Source: Candidatus Obscuribacterales bacterium (GTDB lineage: Bacteria > Cyanobacteriota > Vampirovibrionia > Obscuribacterales > Obscuribacteraceae). Taken from it: 64,000 nt of DNA. The number at the start of each line of letters is the position of its first letter. Positions within the stretch are counted from its first letter, which is position 1. This document shows, piece by piece, positions 17,129-26,850 of the stretch. Below the pieces are notes generated by a model. It made no database searches, had not been told where the DNA came from, and saw only the letters and a program-made list of their open reading frames with translations. The DNA is taken from positions 1 to 64,000 of the forward strand of contig JAHBVO010000003.1 of the NCBI GenBank assembly GCA_019637435.1. The letters run 5' to 3'. The translations under genes were made by a program, and so were the position numbers.

Positions 17129-17341
17129 CTTCTCTATTCTCCCTGGCCGCTACCAAATTTGGTTGAACAGCTGACCATACGTTTTTCATACCAATGATCA
17201 TGAAATCAATCGACAGATCCTCAGCTATCCCCAATGATAACCAACTCGAACCAGGACGTAAAGAGATGGAAGTCCTAGCTCTGATCGCCTGATCAAATCG
17301 TCTACGATTCAGAACGTCCGGTCTATCCGGGTTTTGAATGA

Positions 17342-18037
17342 TCAATGCAGAAGCGCAATAAACGAACGCACCAGATGCGATACCTGCTTCATGGCACCGG
17401 GAAAATCGTGATTGTCGGCTTTCCGCTCGCCGCAAAAGTTGCTAACCACTCGCAAGTCGGCATAGTCAACGCTCCTCATCGCACAAACCTGAGCAATTGA
17501 GCCGCTCTCCATCGTTTCTATTTTGACATTTGCCCTTCGAACATACGCATCACAAAGTGAATCAGTTCCCGATATTGTCGATATGGTTGCAACGTCTCCC
17601 TCGTGATCGACAATCATTCTACAATGCTGGTGAAGCTCGCTATCCCGCCACTCTGTGCTGGTCTTCGCCCATCCGGCATCCTCCATGGAAATGAAACCGG
17701 GCTCGCGATCCAACATGGTGCCTTCATCGAGAAGAAAGTGATTCAACCCGAGAACCGAAGAGCGCAGTCCGATCGCTGGATCATAGCTTCCCGCGACTCC
17801 AATGCTGAGGACGGCGCAGTATGTTTCAGAACCAAATAATTCTTTGGAAACTGCAGCAGCCGCGCAGGTTTTACCAACACCCGTGTGGAGGACTGAAACC
17901 CGTTCGTCCAGATCGAACTTTTCCCAGAGAGGCGGCACGTCCGCGTCTGGCACATCAAGACCGGCAAACACGGCTTTGATCTCAATCGGCGATGCCACCG
18001 TCAGTAGAAGACGTCTCGACGATGAATATCGCAGCAC
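17342..18037 (-). CDS. mqnB: Futalosine hydrolase-like nucleosidase (MqnB family)
   Basis: 231 aa from GTG at 18037 with GGAGG 7 nt upstream. It is a purine nucleoside phosphorylase fold: LLTVASPIEIKAV at the N-terminus, HTGVGKTCAAAA near 52, LSIGVAGSYDP near 76, ISTISGTDSL near 153, and METMESGSIAQVCA-type ribose/catalytic region near 175. The pattern fits MqnB, which releases hypoxanthine from futalosine (aminodeoxyfutalosine in some) in menaquinone synthesis. Other menaquinone genes are not nearby, and MTA/SAH nucleosidase relatives are the main alternative. It follows the spermidine-synthase-like gene by 26 nt and likely shares its transcript. Confidence 0.75.
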   Translation of the reverse strand: MLRYSSSRRLLLTVASPIEIKAVFAGLDVPDADVPPLWEKFDLDERVSVLHTGVGKTCAAAAVSKELFGSETYCAVLSIGVAGSYDPAIGLRSSVLGLNHFLLDEGTMLDREPGFISMEDAGWAKTSTEWRDSELHQHCRMIVDHEGDVATISTISGTDSLCDAYVRRANVKIETMESGSIAQVCAMRSVDYADLRVVSNFCGERKADNHDFPGAMKQVSHLVRSFIALLH

Positions 18038-18063
18038 AGGTCTTCCTCCGGGAGAACGCTAAC

Positions 18064-20259
18064 CTAATCCGCCGGAGACGGCGCGGCCTTGCTCTTCTTG
18101 TTTCCCATGTTCCAGATGAAGAGCGAGATTCCATACAGAAGCGCTGCAACCAGAAGCAAGCTGCGGATGCCCGTATACGTAGCCACGTACTCTAGCAGCC
18201 CACCGACAACCGCTCCGAGAATATTGAACGCGAGACCGGCGCTCGGCTTGTCTTCGCTCTTGAACGAGGTCGAGAAAATCAAACCGGCAAAGAAGATTGG
18301 CACCGCCGACAGTGCCGAGGCGATACCTCCTCCAACCCACATTCCGAGGGCTGTGAGCGACTGCAACGGAGTCAGATACACCGCCACCAACGAGCCCAGT
18401 AGGCACGCGTAGAGGACGGGAAGCGACATCAGATTCGGTTTCTTGATTACAAGCAGGTTCGACAAAATTATCGCGGTCAACACTGCAAATATGCAGACGG
18501 AGTTGACGAACCAGGTTGTGCCGAAAACCAACGCCAGGCGGTCGATAATCGAAAGCTCGAGCAACAAGAATGCGGCTCCAAGGAAGAACAAATGCCACCG
18601 CCGTGCCAGACTGTTCTTCCTGATGCTTGTTCCGCAAGTCGCCCAGGCAAGAAGCAGAATACAAGCGTTGATAGCGAGGTAAAGCGGATCGACCGACATT
18701 GTCGACAAGTAGAGGAACGGCCAGTCGTCGGTAGAAGAACGAATATCGCCCGGGTCCATATTCGTTTCGTCAGTGTAAGCGTGATCCTTGACCAGCTCTG
18801 GGACTTTGGCAAGCATCTCGGGAGTAGCCGGAGCGAACAGGTGCCAGATTCCACCGTCGTCCTTCTTGACGATCATGGTTTGCGTACCATCGCCGGCAGC
18901 TATGCGAATATTCTTCACAAGCCGCTGCGACAGCCAACCAACCATCTTTTCAGCATCGCAATAAGTGATACTGTATACGCCACCTGGTGCGACGTGGTCG
19001 ATTGCGTCCTTCATTCCATCAACAGTGTACACATAGTCATCTAAGCGCACAGAGAGCGAGTTTCCGGCCACCGTATGAGAGTCCAGAAAGCCGGTCAAGA
19101 CCAGGTCGTATTTCTTGTCAGGATTCTGGCGCAAAAACGCGCGAGCGTCATTGACGTGTACATGCACTTTTGGTGAGTCATAGGGATGCTCAGGGTGCAA
19201 TTCTTTTCCAAGCTCGATCATCTTCGGATCGATTTCTACAGCATCGATATACTCCGCTCCATTTTTAAGGGCAGACGCAACGTCGTTACCCGTGCCGGCT
19301 CCCATGATCAAAACGCGTTTCGGTTTCAAAAAGAAGTAGGGAAGCTCATATTGGTCAAAGCGGAAATCCTCGACGCGTTTGCGCTCCGCGTCGGGCAAGG
19401 AGTTGATGAACTCCGGCGATAGGTTTAGAGCCTGTTGAAAATATCCTTTGTTCACAGACACGCGAAGACCGACACGCTTCGCATCCGGAGCCTTGGGATC
19501 GCCGTAGTACTGCGGCGCAACATCGACTCTGTGATAAGGCGACCACTCAATTCGCGGCTTGCCGTTCGGTCCCAGGTCAAAAACACTTCTCGCCGGCATC
19601 AGTGCCACAAGCGCGATCACGCCAACAAGTACGCCCATACCGATTTTCGTCTCACGGAAAGACCAGAGCGCACAGAGGCAACCGATGGTGATCCACACTA
19701 AAGGCGGAGTTCCGCAAAAGGACAGCACCGAGAAGACGAGGATACCGAGCGCGGAACCGATCAAGTTCACCAAGTACGACTGGAGCGCAGGACCGCTATT
19801 GAAGAGCTTTCCAAGTTTCTGCCCCATCGCTGCCATCATAGCCGCGACGAGAACAAAAATTCCGAAGAACACCGCGATTGAGAACGTCGTGTAGAGTCTC
19901 ATATCCTCGATGGCTGCCTTCGGAGGATGAGTCATGTCCATCCAGCCGGCGTGAATCCCCGTGCGAAGTCCGGGAACGAGCATATAGGTCAGACCGGTCA
20001 GGTCGCTTGTAGAGACAATTGCGACCAGCGCCAGAAGCAAAAAGGGAAACAGCTTGAACAACCCGTTTCCACTGTCCTTCATGTAGCCGTATCCCAGACC
20101 GACGTAACACGCGATCAGCGGGAAGTTTTTAAAGATTGTGAACGCGCGAATTTCGGACGCCAGCCAGCGAATCGCGACAAGTTCAAAAAACAAAGACAGG
20201 GCGCTGAGCCACAGCAGGTCGAACTGTTCCTGCGTCAGTTTAAAACGCTTGTTTTCCAC
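18064..20259 (-). CDS. Membrane-bound spermidine-synthase-like protein
   Basis: 731 aa from GTG at 20259, where GGGGAAGGG lies 7 nt upstream; an upstream TTG would lack this. Six or seven N-terminal membrane segments (to about 240) are followed by a Rossmann methyltransferase-like domain: VLIMGAGTGNDVASAL near 315, DAVEIDP near 340, HVNDARAFL near 363, and YDLVLTGFLDSHTV near 380. A second membrane block (about 520-720) follows. The SAM/dcSAM-binding fold is of the SpeE type; family members flanked by membrane segments are of unknown substrate. The usual SpeE aspartate-rich amine-binding contacts are not evident, so polyamine synthesis is not claimed. Confidence 0.88.
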   Translation of the reverse strand: MENKRFKLTQEQFDLLWLSALSLFFELVAIRWLASEIRAFTIFKNFPLIACYVGLGYGYMKDSGNGLFKLFPFLLLALVAIVSTSDLTGLTYMLVPGLRTGIHAGWMDMTHPPKAAIEDMRLYTTFSIAVFFGIFVLVAAMMAAMGQKLGKLFNSGPALQSYLVNLIGSALGILVFSVLSFCGTPPLVWITIGCLCALWSFRETKIGMGVLVGVIALVALMPARSVFDLGPNGKPRIEWSPYHRVDVAPQYYGDPKAPDAKRVGLRVSVNKGYFQQALNLSPEFINSLPDAERKRVEDFRFDQYELPYFFLKPKRVLIMGAGTGNDVASALKNGAEYIDAVEIDPKMIELGKELHPEHPYDSPKVHVHVNDARAFLRQNPDKKYDLVLTGFLDSHTVAGNSLSVRLDDYVYTVDGMKDAIDHVAPGGVYSITYCDAEKMVGWLSQRLVKNIRIAAGDGTQTMIVKKDDGGIWHLFAPATPEMLAKVPELVKDHAYTDETNMDPGDIRSSTDDWPFLYLSTMSVDPLYLAINACILLLAWATCGTSIRKNSLARRWHLFFLGAAFLLLELSIIDRLALVFGTTWFVNSVCIFAVLTAIILSNLLVIKKPNLMSLPVLYACLLGSLVAVYLTPLQSLTALGMWVGGGIASALSAVPIFFAGLIFSTSFKSEDKPSAGLAFNILGAVVGGLLEYVATYTGIRSLLLVAALLYGISLFIWNMGNKKSKAAPSPAD

Positions 20260-20370
20260 GTACAAACCCTTCCCCAAAGTTACGAGGCAGAAAAATCACC
20301 CGGATGAAACGCCAAAAGATAGTAAGTAATCACCTTCGCCAGTATAGCTGTTCTGATAGTATAGAAAACT

Positions 20371-21447
20371 ATGTTCCAGCAGACTCACATCGCTCTAGTC
20401 GTGCTCCTGGTGGCGCTTTTCGGCGCACCCGCCGCTGTTGCAGGTGAGACTGGTGCGCCGATAAATCAGGGACTGAGGATCAGCCAGAATCCACTGGACG
20501 ACGATCCGGGCGTAAGCGGTTCCACGGATGCGAACGGAAGCGCCAACAGTTCTAATTCAAGCCAGGAACCAGCCAAGCCTGAAACTGCATCGGCGTCAGC
20601 CAACCCGTCACTCGCGCCCGGCCCTCTACTGGACAGGCGCAATGAGATTCTAAATTTCTTGAACAAAGCCAAGAAAGCCGGTATCGGAGTCAAGCCATAC
20701 GAGGCGGCACTGGAATCGATAGAAACGGACGTGAAGGCAGGGAAAACGGAAGCGGAGATAAAACCGCGCGTTAATAGCCTGGTTGTGGCATTGTCAAAGC
20801 AAGTTGAAAACTTGAAATCGCTGAAGGCCGCAGCCGCCAGCAAGGCGGCAAGCGCGCAGGCGGGCGGATTCCCCATGATGGGAACACCGGAATCGAATAG
20901 CGGTTTCGGTTTCGAAAATGGAGTTTTTAAAATCAAACCGGCAAGACCATTGTCTCGATCCGTCTCCGGTCTTTTCGCCGGGCTGAGTCCCGAATATCAA
21001 AAATACGCAACCATAAACGGTCGAGGCGTACCCGAGGCGCTGATGGAGCGTCTGTTGTTTGACCTGACGAACAAACACCGCCGGGAAAACAATCTCAAGC
21101 CTTACAGCTGGAATTCCAAACTAGCCGGTCTGGCTAAGGGTCATGCTCGCGATATGGCAACCAATAACTTCTTCGCCCATGTGAATAAGCGACACCAGGG
21201 TCCGCTAGATCGCTCGATGGCCGCCGGTTACAACGTCGGCGTCAGAGAGAATATCGGCATGGCCGGTGCCGGACGGGGAACCCCTTTAGGCATGGTAATC
21301 CTCGTAGATGATGGTCTTATGAAGTCGCCCGGACACAGAGCCGCTATCCTGGATCCGAAAGGTCAGGGGGCTGGCATGGGCGTCTGCTACGACCTGAAGA
21401 ACGGGGGAATCAAAGTCTGCCAGGTGTTTTCGCCTAACGACTTCTAG
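20371..21447 (+). CDS. Secreted CAP (SCP/PR1) domain protein, paralogue of 14949-15749
   Basis: 358 aa with a signal peptide (QQTHIALVVLLVALFGAPAAVAG). A Ser/Asn-rich linker is followed by the domain LLDRRNEILNFLNKAKKAG, IGVKPYEAALESIETDV, closely like that of the other CAP protein. A 90-residue insert separates it from the CAP domain (about 230-358): NKHRRENNLKPY, HARDMATNNFFAHVN, ENIGMAG, and MKSPGHRAAIL. Exported, probably envelope-associated. Divergent from the spermidine-synthase-like gene and 200 bp before mlaE. Confidence 0.9.
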   Translation: MFQQTHIALVVLLVALFGAPAAVAGETGAPINQGLRISQNPLDDDPGVSGSTDANGSANSSNSSQEPAKPETASASANPSLAPGPLLDRRNEILNFLNKAKKAGIGVKPYEAALESIETDVKAGKTEAEIKPRVNSLVVALSKQVENLKSLKAAAASKAASAQAGGFPMMGTPESNSGFGFENGVFKIKPARPLSRSVSGLFAGLSPEYQKYATINGRGVPEALMERLLFDLTNKHRRENNLKPYSWNSKLAGLAKGHARDMATNNFFAHVNKRHQGPLDRSMAAGYNVGVRENIGMAGAGRGTPLGMVILVDDGLMKSPGHRAAILDPKGQGAGMGVCYDLKNGGIKVCQVFSPNDF

Positions 21448-21645
21448 GGACACTCGACAACCACGAACCGAAAAGCCCACTCGATGGACGCCGGGGTGAC
21501 TCTCGCGTGCTAAGTAAACAATTGGCAACGATCTTGACAGCCTCGAACGGTCAAACAGTTTCGAAACCGTTGCGCGCCTGGGCTTTTACCGCCAACCTTT
21601 TCTTATACTCATGGATGGTTTGGCAGAACACAATAAAATGTGGCG

Positions 21646-22458
21646 ATGACGTCAGCGCTAAAAAACAATCGAAAAACCTGGTTCAATCCATGGCTGTTCT
21701 TTGAAGAACAGATGACCGCCGGCATAGAATTGCTCGGTCAGGTCGTGACCATGTGGATCACGGCAATGAAGTACATCATTCGCAGAGACTTCGACGCGAA
21801 GGAAACCTGGCGCCAGTGCTACATGATTGGCGTTCGTTCATTCGTGGTCGTGGCTATTACGGCCCTTTTCACAGGATTCGCGATGTCGCTGCAGATTTCG
21901 CGAGAACTTGTGCTGTTCGGCGCTGATACTGCTATCGGCGGCGTTGTGTCACTCGCGCTCGTTCGCGAAATTGGACCGATTACCGCCGGCGTTATGGTGG
22001 CGGGTCGCGTAGGATCTTCTGTGGCAGCCGAACTCGCCACGATGGTGATCACGGAACAAATCGACGCACTAAAGGTTATGCGCGTCGATCCCGTCAAATT
22101 TTTAGTAGTTCCGCGTTATATCGCAGGACTGACAATGACGCTCGTACTGTCAGTCTATGCGATGGCAATCGGTTTGCTCGCGGGAATATACATCGCCAAC
22201 ATCGCAGCGAATTTGCCTGCTGCCACATTCCTCGATTCAGTAAAACAAACACTGCTAGACCGGGACTTCGTCACGCATTTCATAAAGTCAGAAATCAACG
22301 CGACGATCATCATCATGTTCTCCTGTGCAATCGGATTGCACACCAGGGGTGGTGCCGAAGATGTCGGTATCGCAACTACGAGAACGGTCGTCTGGACCAT
22401 GACATTGATTTTCGTGTTCAACTACATCGTCACGTCTCTGACGTATGCACCACGCTAG
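21646..22458 (+). CDS. mlaE: MlaE-family ABC transporter permease
   Basis: 270 aa from ATG at 21646; an in-frame GTG two codons earlier is possible. Five to six membrane segments carry the MlaE/TGD1 signature: ALVREIGPITAGVMVAGRVG, SVAAELATMVITEQIDAL, and FLVVPRYIAG. It forms the membrane channel of a phospholipid/hydrophobic-lipid transporter between inner and outer membranes, with MlaF as ATPase and MlaD as MCE substrate-binding ring. It is first in mlaE-mlaF-mlaD (20 nt, then 23 nt gaps). No mlaB, mlaC or mlaA is present, as in cyanobacterial and plastid TGD systems. Confidence 0.93.
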   Translation: MTSALKNNRKTWFNPWLFFEEQMTAGIELLGQVVTMWITAMKYIIRRDFDAKETWRQCYMIGVRSFVVVAITALFTGFAMSLQISRELVLFGADTAIGGVVSLALVREIGPITAGVMVAGRVGSSVAAELATMVITEQIDALKVMRVDPVKFLVVPRYIAGLTMTLVLSVYAMAIGLLAGIYIANIAANLPAATFLDSVKQTLLDRDFVTHFIKSEINATIIIMFSCAIGLHTRGGAEDVGIATTRTVVWTMTLIFVFNYIVTSLTYAPR

Positions 22459-22478
22459 GGACGGAGGATAGACCGCGT

Positions 22479-23198
22479 ATGGCAATGCCGCCAATGCTCG
22501 AAATAGTCAATCTGCATAAATCCTTCGGCAGTCGCCAGATTCTGAAGGGAATCTCCTTCAAGGTCTACAAGGGCGAGATGCTCGGTTTGATTGGTCCTTC
22601 GGGATGCGGCAAATCGACTTTGCTAAAACTGATTTGCGACTTGCTCACGCCTGACAGCGGCGAAGTTGTCCGCTGGTCGGACGAGATTGGTTTAGTGTTC
22701 CAGGGCTCTGCGCTTTTGAACTCGTTCACCGTTCGCGAGAACTTGGCTCTGGCACTCAATCGCCGAAAACTCAAAAAATCAGAAGAAAACGCAATCATAG
22801 AAGAAAAGCTGCGCCTGGTCGGTTTAGCTGATTACATCGACTCCTACCCTTCACAACTGTCCGGCGGTCAACAAAAGCGAACCAGTTTCGCCCGAGCAAT
22901 CGTAAATGACCCAAAAATAATCCTTTACGATGAGCCGACAACCGGGCTCGATCCCGTCATGTCTACAGTCATTGAAGACTACATGATCGAGCTCAGCAGT
23001 CAGCTGGACGCGGCATCCATCGTCGTGACGCATCAATACTCGACCTGGACGCGCACGGCATCCCGAATTCTCTTGATGCACGCCGGCAAGTCCGTCTGGG
23101 AAGGCAGTCCCGAGGAGGCGGTCGTAACGGACAATCCCTATATGAAACAGTTTGCCCATGCTACCCGCGAAGGCCCAATGCTCTCGACTCTCTTGTAA
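22479..23198 (+). CDS. mlaF: MlaF-family ABC transporter ATPase
   Basis: 239 aa. Walker A GPSGCGKST near 45, Q-loop FQGSALLNS near 80, signature LSGGQQKR near 128, Walker B IILYDEPTTGLDP near 150, and the switch His in VVTHQ near 186. This powers the MlaE permease. GGACGGAGG lies about 12 nt upstream of ATG. A second ATG two codons on (MPPMLE) would give better spacing. Confidence 0.94.
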   Translation: MAMPPMLEIVNLHKSFGSRQILKGISFKVYKGEMLGLIGPSGCGKSTLLKLICDLLTPDSGEVVRWSDEIGLVFQGSALLNSFTVRENLALALNRRKLKKSEENAIIEEKLRLVGLADYIDSYPSQLSGGQQKRTSFARAIVNDPKIILYDEPTTGLDPVMSTVIEDYMIELSSQLDAASIVVTHQYSTWTRTASRILLMHAGKSVWEGSPEEAVVTDNPYMKQFAHATREGPMLSTLL

Positions 23199-23221
23199 AA
23201 TCGTATGGTGACCGAAGGAAC

Positions 23222-24646
23222 ATGAAATTGACCGCATCCCCGAAAGAGACAAAACAGCAACGAACGGAAGCATCTCCCGCTTCCGTGAATAAGCCCGTTA
23301 ATAAGCCGAACATCGAGGTGCGGGTAGGACTGTTCACCGTCTTTGCGTTCATCATCTTTATGTATGGACAGGCTTGGCTCAAGCAGTTCTCGATCATGCA
23401 CCCTCCGCAAAAAATCACTGTACAGTTTCACGACGTTGCAGGATTGGCTAATAATGCGCCTGTAAACATCAACGGTGTTCGCGTTGGCACCGTAGAAAAA
23501 ATTGAACTCGAAGGAAAAGGGCGCGTACTGTGCCGCTTGAAGATCAAAACAGAAGAAGCCACCGTACCTCAAGGTTCGACATTCACAATCCAAACCCTGG
23601 GTTTGGTCGGAGCTAAGTACATCGAAATCAGCTTACCTGAAGAGAAACCTGGCGAGGAACCGCGTCCGCCAATAGATCCTGACACCGTCGTAGTAGGCGA
23701 CGACCCGGTTCGAGTCGAGTTGGTCATGAACAAGATTGCAACCAACCTAAACAGTATGATCAACAGATTGAGCGCCGACGAAACACAAGAAGGACTCGAA
23801 AACGCGCTTCGCACCTCAGGCGAGACAATTAAAAACATCAACGAAGCTGCTTTGAAGTTGAACAAGAATATGGATAAGGTCAGCGACGTTACAGCCAGCG
23901 TCAAGACCACTTCCGACAAGTTTGGCAAAGTCGCTAGTTCCGCCGACAGCTTCTTCCATACAAGCGAAGGCACGATGGCGAGCTACAAAGATTTGAGCAA
24001 GAATTTGCAACGCACCTCGTCGAAAGTTAATTCATTGCTCGACGATCCGAAGCTTGGCGGCGATATCAAAGAAACAATCAAAATGGCTCAGCAGACCGCT
24101 GCCTCCATTCAAGCTACGATGAACGAGCTCAATGGAACTCTGAAGGATAAGGACCTGCGTACAGACCTCCTCGGAGCACTTGAGCGCGTCCGCGTTTCCA
24201 CAGACAATATCTCCAGGTCTATGAACGAGTTGACGAAAATTTCGAACAACGGCGAATTGCGCGCTGATTTGAAAACTATCGTGGGCGATGCCAAAGAAGC
24301 TGTTTCTAAGGTAGAAGGAATAATGTCGGAGCCAGAGTTCAAATCGGATCTGCGCAAAACCATTAAGAAGGTGGAGGATGCGGCTACTGGAGTCGACACA
24401 GTCACCAATCAGATGCATCAAATTCTGAACAAGCGCTCGCCACTTATAAAGATGATATTCGGTTCTCCAGGTCGAATAAAGGAAACGAAAAAGACGACCA
24501 CAACCGAGAAGAAACCGGACGGCAAGGGCGGCGATAAAACCACCAAAAAAGTCGAAACAGAAACAACAGTTGAAACAGAAAGCAAACCGGACGAGACAAA
24601 ACCCGCTCCGAATGCTGACTCCGAACAGCCAGAGCTTCGTCAATAA
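23222..24646 (+). CDS. mlaD: MlaD-family MCE protein with long helical C-terminus
   Basis: 474 aa. One N-terminal membrane anchor (RVGLFTVFAFIIFMYGQAWL, about 36-56), then a single MCE domain (about 65-150: QFHDVAGLANNAPVNINGVR, GLVGAKYIEI). Residues 160-400 are predicted amphipathic helices with many Thr/Ser/Asn (KNINEAALKLNKNMDKVSD), which could build a tube or needle across the periplasm as in long MCE proteins. The last 70 residues are Lys/Thr/Glu-rich and disordered. Inner-membrane anchored, facing the periplasm. Completes the transporter with MlaE and MlaF. Confidence 0.92.
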   Translation: MKLTASPKETKQQRTEASPASVNKPVNKPNIEVRVGLFTVFAFIIFMYGQAWLKQFSIMHPPQKITVQFHDVAGLANNAPVNINGVRVGTVEKIELEGKGRVLCRLKIKTEEATVPQGSTFTIQTLGLVGAKYIEISLPEEKPGEEPRPPIDPDTVVVGDDPVRVELVMNKIATNLNSMINRLSADETQEGLENALRTSGETIKNINEAALKLNKNMDKVSDVTASVKTTSDKFGKVASSADSFFHTSEGTMASYKDLSKNLQRTSSKVNSLLDDPKLGGDIKETIKMAQQTAASIQATMNELNGTLKDKDLRTDLLGALERVRVSTDNISRSMNELTKISNNGELRADLKTIVGDAKEAVSKVEGIMSEPEFKSDLRKTIKKVEDAATGVDTVTNQMHQILNKRSPLIKMIFGSPGRIKETKKTTTTEKKPDGKGGDKTTKKVETETTVETESKPDETKPAPNADSEQPELRQ

Positions 24647-24850
24647 CATTCACCTTTCGCAATGAATTTGATTAATTCGTTTCGCGAGCATGGGAGAAAT
24701 ACGTAGTAAAGCCGCGCTCCATGCGACTCTTGTCACGATGCGGTCACGCACCAAACCTAACCTCTAGGTAAATCCCCCTTCCCCTTTATCGCAGTCTCGG
24801 CTGAGAAGCCGACAATCCCCATCTGCGCAATTTTTTTACTCAGGTGCAGG

Positions 24851-26806
24851 ATGCCTCCCCAAACAGATCAACCCTCTCCTGCCGGAGATAAATCTTCGGC
24901 GCCCAAGTTCGATTTCACTCCCCCGCTAGAGCAGCGCCAGGAGTTCACAGAGTCCAGAAAAACGGACCAGCCCACAAGACAAAGTATCCAAGATAGTAAC
25001 TTAGTAGTCCCTCCGCTTTTCACAAATGTTCAAATCGATGGCACCATCGGTAGTACCGGAACGAATTTCCTGAACATGACCAGCCCCTACGATTCTTGGG
25101 GTCTTGAAGTGACAAAGCGCCGATGGACTGACGTCGCTCAAACAATTCCGCCTGCGCACGCAGACAAGCAAAGCACAGTCGGCACTTCAGCGGAAGCTGC
25201 TCGCCCTGTAGTCGCGGACACCTCCCGTGGCGCGATAACACGATCAGAGGTTGAAGGAACCGTTCGTCCGATCGTCGCCGATGCCTCACGCGGAGAGATT
25301 ACAAAAACAGAAGTTGATGGCGTCGGCAGAGATGCAGTAGAAAAGCAAGACGCTCCTGGAAGACTATCGGCCGCAGACGTCCACAACCAAAAAATACTGG
25401 ACGCGTCGAAAAACGCAGCAGGCGAGAAAGTCTGGAAAGGTTCTCAATTTGAAAGAGCTACAGTAAAGGGAAAATTTGGCGGCGCAGCTAGCGTCTCCGT
25501 TCTTCTCCAGAACCAAGGGTATGACTATGCGAAGTCCGCTAGCGTATCGCAATTGACGAAATCAATGATCGCAAATGGCTGGCAACTCGTCGGGCAAAAC
25601 GATGCGAAACCGGGTGACATCATATTCGGTGGCAAAACCGGAACCAACTGGCGCAACGGCGGCGGTAACGGTCGTATCGGAATCGTCGGCGAAGACGGCA
25701 AGGTGTACAACAACGACTCCAGGACTGGCAAGTGGACACTTTCCGACAAACAGCAAGTGTTCGGAAAAGAATTTGGAGACCAGGTTTGGATTCTCCGGCC
25801 TCCAACTGAAGGTCCTCAAGGCAGACCCGTTGAGAGAGAGCCGGCATCACCTGACGCAACGGTGGAACGTCGCCGCGGTCGCAGGCGTGGTCACGAACAG
25901 CCTCAACAGCGCGAGCGTGAGGACAATCCGAGCAGCCGGGACTATCGCGATTTCCGAGGTCGTCAGAACTGGCAAGGCAGAGACGACGGCCGCTATCCGC
26001 CTCAGTACGACCGCTCCAACGATATCAATCTCTCTGATTTTAACCCCATCGAAATCCTGAAAAACGCAGTGGATGGTATTGGGAAGGCGCTCTGGGCGCT
26101 GACCCCGTTCAAACACTCCGTCAACAATGGTCGACTGGGCTGCGCGGCATCAGTGTCGGAAGTGCTTCAACGCTCCGGTTACAGATACGCAAATCATGCC
26201 GGCGTAGGCGGACTCGAGTCTCAACTGATGCAGAATGGCTGGAGGAAAGCGCCTCTGAGTTCCGCACAACCAGGTGATGTCGTAATGGTCGGTCGGTCAC
26301 GCGGCTGGAGAGCGGGAGGTGGAGCGGCACACGTCGGCATAGTCGGTGAAAACGGCCGCGTCTATCACAATAATTCGGCTCGCGGTAAGTGGGTCGAAGA
26401 CAACCTCCACGCCCGCTTCGGTCGAGGAATGGAAAGGTTCGTCTTAAAACCACCGTCCAATGGTTCGCACAAAATCGACCCTCGCAGTTTCGCATCTCGA
26501 AATCCGGAACCGGAAGTGAATCCCTCTCCAAGACAAGCAGACCGCAGACATGAAAGAAGCGACCGCAGAGATGATCGCCGAGAAAATCGCGGATACGAGC
26601 CTCTTGGCTATGGCCGAGATCGCGGATATGACCCTCGCGAATTTCAAGCGCGCTATGAGCCAGAAGATCGACGGGGCGACGATGAAGATGGCGGTAGCAA
26701 TAGAGGGCGACGGTCACGCCGAATGCGCGAGAGCGAAGAGCGGAATCGAGAAGAGGACGCAACCGAAAGACGCAGCAGACGCCACCGACGATCACGTCGA
26801 TACTAA
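24851..26806 (+). CDS. Two-domain papain-fold (NlpC/P60- or CHAP-like) protein, first domain inactivated
   Basis: 651 aa, no Sec signal. ATG at 24851 follows AGGTGCAGG. Two copies of a 110-residue domain occur. The second (about 425-540) has Cys431 in GCAAS, His494 in AAHVGIVGENG and Asn in YHNNS, a Cys-His-Asn-type arrangement of peptidoglycan amidases/endopeptidases. In the first (about 205-315) the equivalent residues are Gly211 (GGAAS) and Arg275 (GNGRIGIVG), so it should be non-catalytic and may bind the substrate. Linkers and the C-terminus are rich in Arg/Asp/Glu (RRSRRHRRSRRY end). The domain family is my inference from pattern; peptidoglycan is the likely substrate. The third copy is in the next gene, 44 nt downstream. 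Confidence 0.8.
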   Translation: MPPQTDQPSPAGDKSSAPKFDFTPPLEQRQEFTESRKTDQPTRQSIQDSNLVVPPLFTNVQIDGTIGSTGTNFLNMTSPYDSWGLEVTKRRWTDVAQTIPPAHADKQSTVGTSAEAARPVVADTSRGAITRSEVEGTVRPIVADASRGEITKTEVDGVGRDAVEKQDAPGRLSAADVHNQKILDASKNAAGEKVWKGSQFERATVKGKFGGAASVSVLLQNQGYDYAKSASVSQLTKSMIANGWQLVGQNDAKPGDIIFGGKTGTNWRNGGGNGRIGIVGEDGKVYNNDSRTGKWTLSDKQQVFGKEFGDQVWILRPPTEGPQGRPVEREPASPDATVERRRGRRRGHEQPQQREREDNPSSRDYRDFRGRQNWQGRDDGRYPPQYDRSNDINLSDFNPIEILKNAVDGIGKALWALTPFKHSVNNGRLGCAASVSEVLQRSGYRYANHAGVGGLESQLMQNGWRKAPLSSAQPGDVVMVGRSRGWRAGGGAAHVGIVGENGRVYHNNSARGKWVEDNLHARFGRGMERFVLKPPSNGSHKIDPRSFASRNPEPEVNPSPRQADRRHERSDRRDDRRENRGYEPLGYGRDRGYDPREFQARYEPEDRRGDDEDGGSNRGRRSRRMRESEERNREEDATERRSRRHRRSRRY

Positions 26807-26850
26807 AAATCAGTCTAGAGAATCAGTCCCGTTAAGCGGAGTTTTTAAGA

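Noticed and set aside
17115..17435. 106-aa minus-strand frame overlapping mqnB
   Set aside because: Mostly shadow of mqnB; only its last 30 residues look protein-like and these are discussed as a possible HEPN remnant.
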